From Rotaria socialis (taxonomy: Eukaryota > Rotifera > Eurotatoria > Philodinida > Philodinidae): 64,000 bases of DNA. A program made the position numbers and the translations under genes. The notes below the pieces were generated by a model. It was not told the DNA's origin and ran no database searches. It saw nothing but the letters and a program-made list of their open reading frames with translations. The stretch is taken from assembly GCA_905331475.1 (NCBI GenBank), contig CAJNYU010002233.1:32429-96428 (forward strand). The letters are read 5' to 3'. Of the stretch, positions 62,456-64,000 are shown piece by piece. The number at the start of each line of letters is the position of its first letter. Positions within the stretch are counted from its first letter, which is position 1.

Positions 62456-62720
62456 CCAGGTCGAACAGTCCAGCCTGGAAACGGCCAGTTCCGCGTAGCT
62501 CCGTTGATTTTGTGGAAGCAGTTTTTCGATGATCTCCGATCAATTCCTGCCGGAAAGCACCTGAAGTTGGCAGGAATCCGCCGGAAAAGTTCGGCCGTAT
62601 TTTTGACCGGAATACTGCGTCCATGTTCCAGCGATTTCCCGTGTTTTCCTGCAGGATACGGTGGCTTTCTTGCATATTTACTGGAGTATCCTACGGGATC
62701 CTGTGGCCGGATTGTTCGAC
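62456..62720. repeat. GC-rich block built from CCGGAA / CCTGCAGGA-like units
   Basis: A stretch of about 265 bp is clearly GC-richer than all surrounding sequence. It contains recurring palindromic motifs such as TTCCTGCCGGAA, GGAATCCGCCGGAA, TGACCGGAATAC, TTCCTGCAGGATAC and ATCCTACGGGATCC. Both strands stay open for 100 or more codons, which reflects base composition and periodicity rather than a gene. It may be a decayed minisatellite or transposon fragment. Confidence 0.5.
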
Positions 62721-62779
62721 TTGAGATTGAACACTTCAATTGGAGCTTTGTTTTTGTAACCGATCAAGCTGGTCAATAG

Positions 62780-64000
62780 ATTTCAAGCAATTGTCACTAA
62801 CGATAAACTAGTCTAACAGATCGGATCACATTGATAAACTAAGACTGGTGTATACAAATAGTGTTCCGGAAGAAGTGTGTCAGTCTATATATTAGTCTAA
62901 ATTAATGCTAGACTATTCATGATGTTTCGGTCAGATATGATCCCGACACTGAGGCGAGCCTCGTAAGATCTAACACATTAAGAAGATTTCAGAATGAAAC
63001 TTGAGGCGAATTGGAGTTGGTCTGTCATATTGAATGATCCCTCGGTCAAAAACTGGAAGAGCTTGGATGTCTGACGAAAAAATAATCCTAAATTTTTCAA
63101 CCTCATATCGCCTACTCTTCAAGTACATTTCCGAAACATGTCATTCTTTCGTGAATTCAACGGTTTGCAAATTTCAGATGCTGCTGTAACTTACAACAGG
63201 TCAACACTGAATGAGAAAATACAAAATTTAAAGAAGATTCTTCGATTTAAACTTTGATTTTAATATTGATATTGTACTTAAAGTGTCGTGTATTGTTTGC
63301 CCGATTTTTCAGCATCTAATTATGAAGTATAATTGGAAATATTACACAATTTCTACATTTTTAAATGGAAGCAGCTTGTAAACAAATGATAGAAATTGTA
63401 TCTACCCTTTAATTTTATGCGTGCAGACTCTCGTCTATTGAACTTCAGGTCGTAATTCTACCATGTATCCTTGAATTTTTGAATACGTGGAAGAAAGTAG
63501 AGTTGAGCGTTTTAACTACACCGTTGCTCAATCGCAAAATTTTCTAAATAACAACATTTTTCAGTGCAAATATTCTTAGCAAGTGAATTAAATCGACTAC
63601 ACAGTTCCGGGTTGAAGATTGCTCATTTAAGTACCATTTCTTAACTCTCATCCCAATTATTGTATCTATTTCTGCCATTGGTGACTATAGAATATAAAAT
63701 AACTGAACTCCTAGAATGCCTTTTTGTTCTACTATTATCTCAGTGCTTCCATCATGTACTTCTGCAACGAATACTCTGCAATAGACTTACATCAAAAGTA
63801 GAAAAATAAAGAAAAGTACTTAGTAATCTAAAAGAATTACTTGGTGTTAAAAAACGTCGACTTATATAGCTATTTCACTCATGAATCGATCAAATTTCAT
63901 AAACAAGAGAAGCTTTATACTTTCCATCGAATGAAGTATGAAAGTGAAAATTTGTTAACACTACCTAATTATACTGCAAAATAGAACCCATTGTGAATGC
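62780..64000. other. Intergenic to window end
   Basis: AT-rich sequence; no gene, repeat or RNA recognised. Confidence 0.5.

Noticed and set aside
62381-62779. 132-codon plus-strand frame and 103-codon minus-strand frame in the GC-rich block
   Set aside because: Both strands stay open because of composition and periodic units; no splice sites, family or codon pattern support a protein.

Overview
The window looks like nuclear DNA of a bdelloid rotifer (Adineta/Rotaria type). It is AT-rich, and its genes are cut by many short GT-AG introns, mostly about 48-60 bp. It carries families that are expanded in bdelloids: NHL-repeat, LamG/ConA-like, FG-GAP/VCBS and ART-type ADP-ribosyltransferase proteins, plus a characteristic rhodopsin-like receptor family. 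Short CACACCC/TGTGGG-type motifs resembling the bdelloid telomere unit are scattered through it. This assignment is inference from gene content and family knowledge; no database search was possible.

Layout, left to right. 1-1188: 3' part of a beta-tubulin gene (+). 2103-7038: a nine-exon type II membrane protein with a Thr-rich stalk, an EGF-like module and two LamG-like domains (-). 7.1-15.6 kb: gene-poor, with a 178-bp hAT-type MITE, a fossil ART gene, a broken FG-GAP/VCBS gene and a 1.67-kb hAT-like element with perfect 8-bp target duplications. 15613-17483: a secreted chitin-binding (CBM14) plus NHL-repeat protein (-). 17.8-33.7 kb: a decayed zone holding a receptor pseudogene, two diverged copies of a membrane-protein segment about 11.3 kb apart, nested hAT MITEs, exons of small multi-pass membrane proteins and a long inverted repeat. 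33.8-35.4 kb: a TIR element with TA-type flanks.

35.6-50.9 kb is the gene-dense core. Three head-to-tail minus-strand genes (F-box protein, tetraspanin, SLU7 splicing factor) are spaced about 115-121 bp apart, each with a splice-acceptor-like site at or just before its ATG, which suggests a trans-spliced polycistron. On the plus strand follow a 15-exon ankyrin-repeat/IQ protein, a lysine-rich disordered protein and a Kv3/Shaw-type potassium channel.

50.9-58.6 kb has no convincing gene. 58608-60457 is a complete five-exon nicotinate phosphoribosyltransferase (-), the salvage enzyme from nicotinic acid to NAD. 60.5-64 kb is intergenic, with a probable mis-joined duplicate around an N and a GC-rich repeat block. 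No tRNA, rRNA, CRISPR array or retroelement was recognised. Intact genes are ordinary housekeeping, signalling and surface functions; the unusual content is in domain architectures, transposon nesting and transcript organisation.
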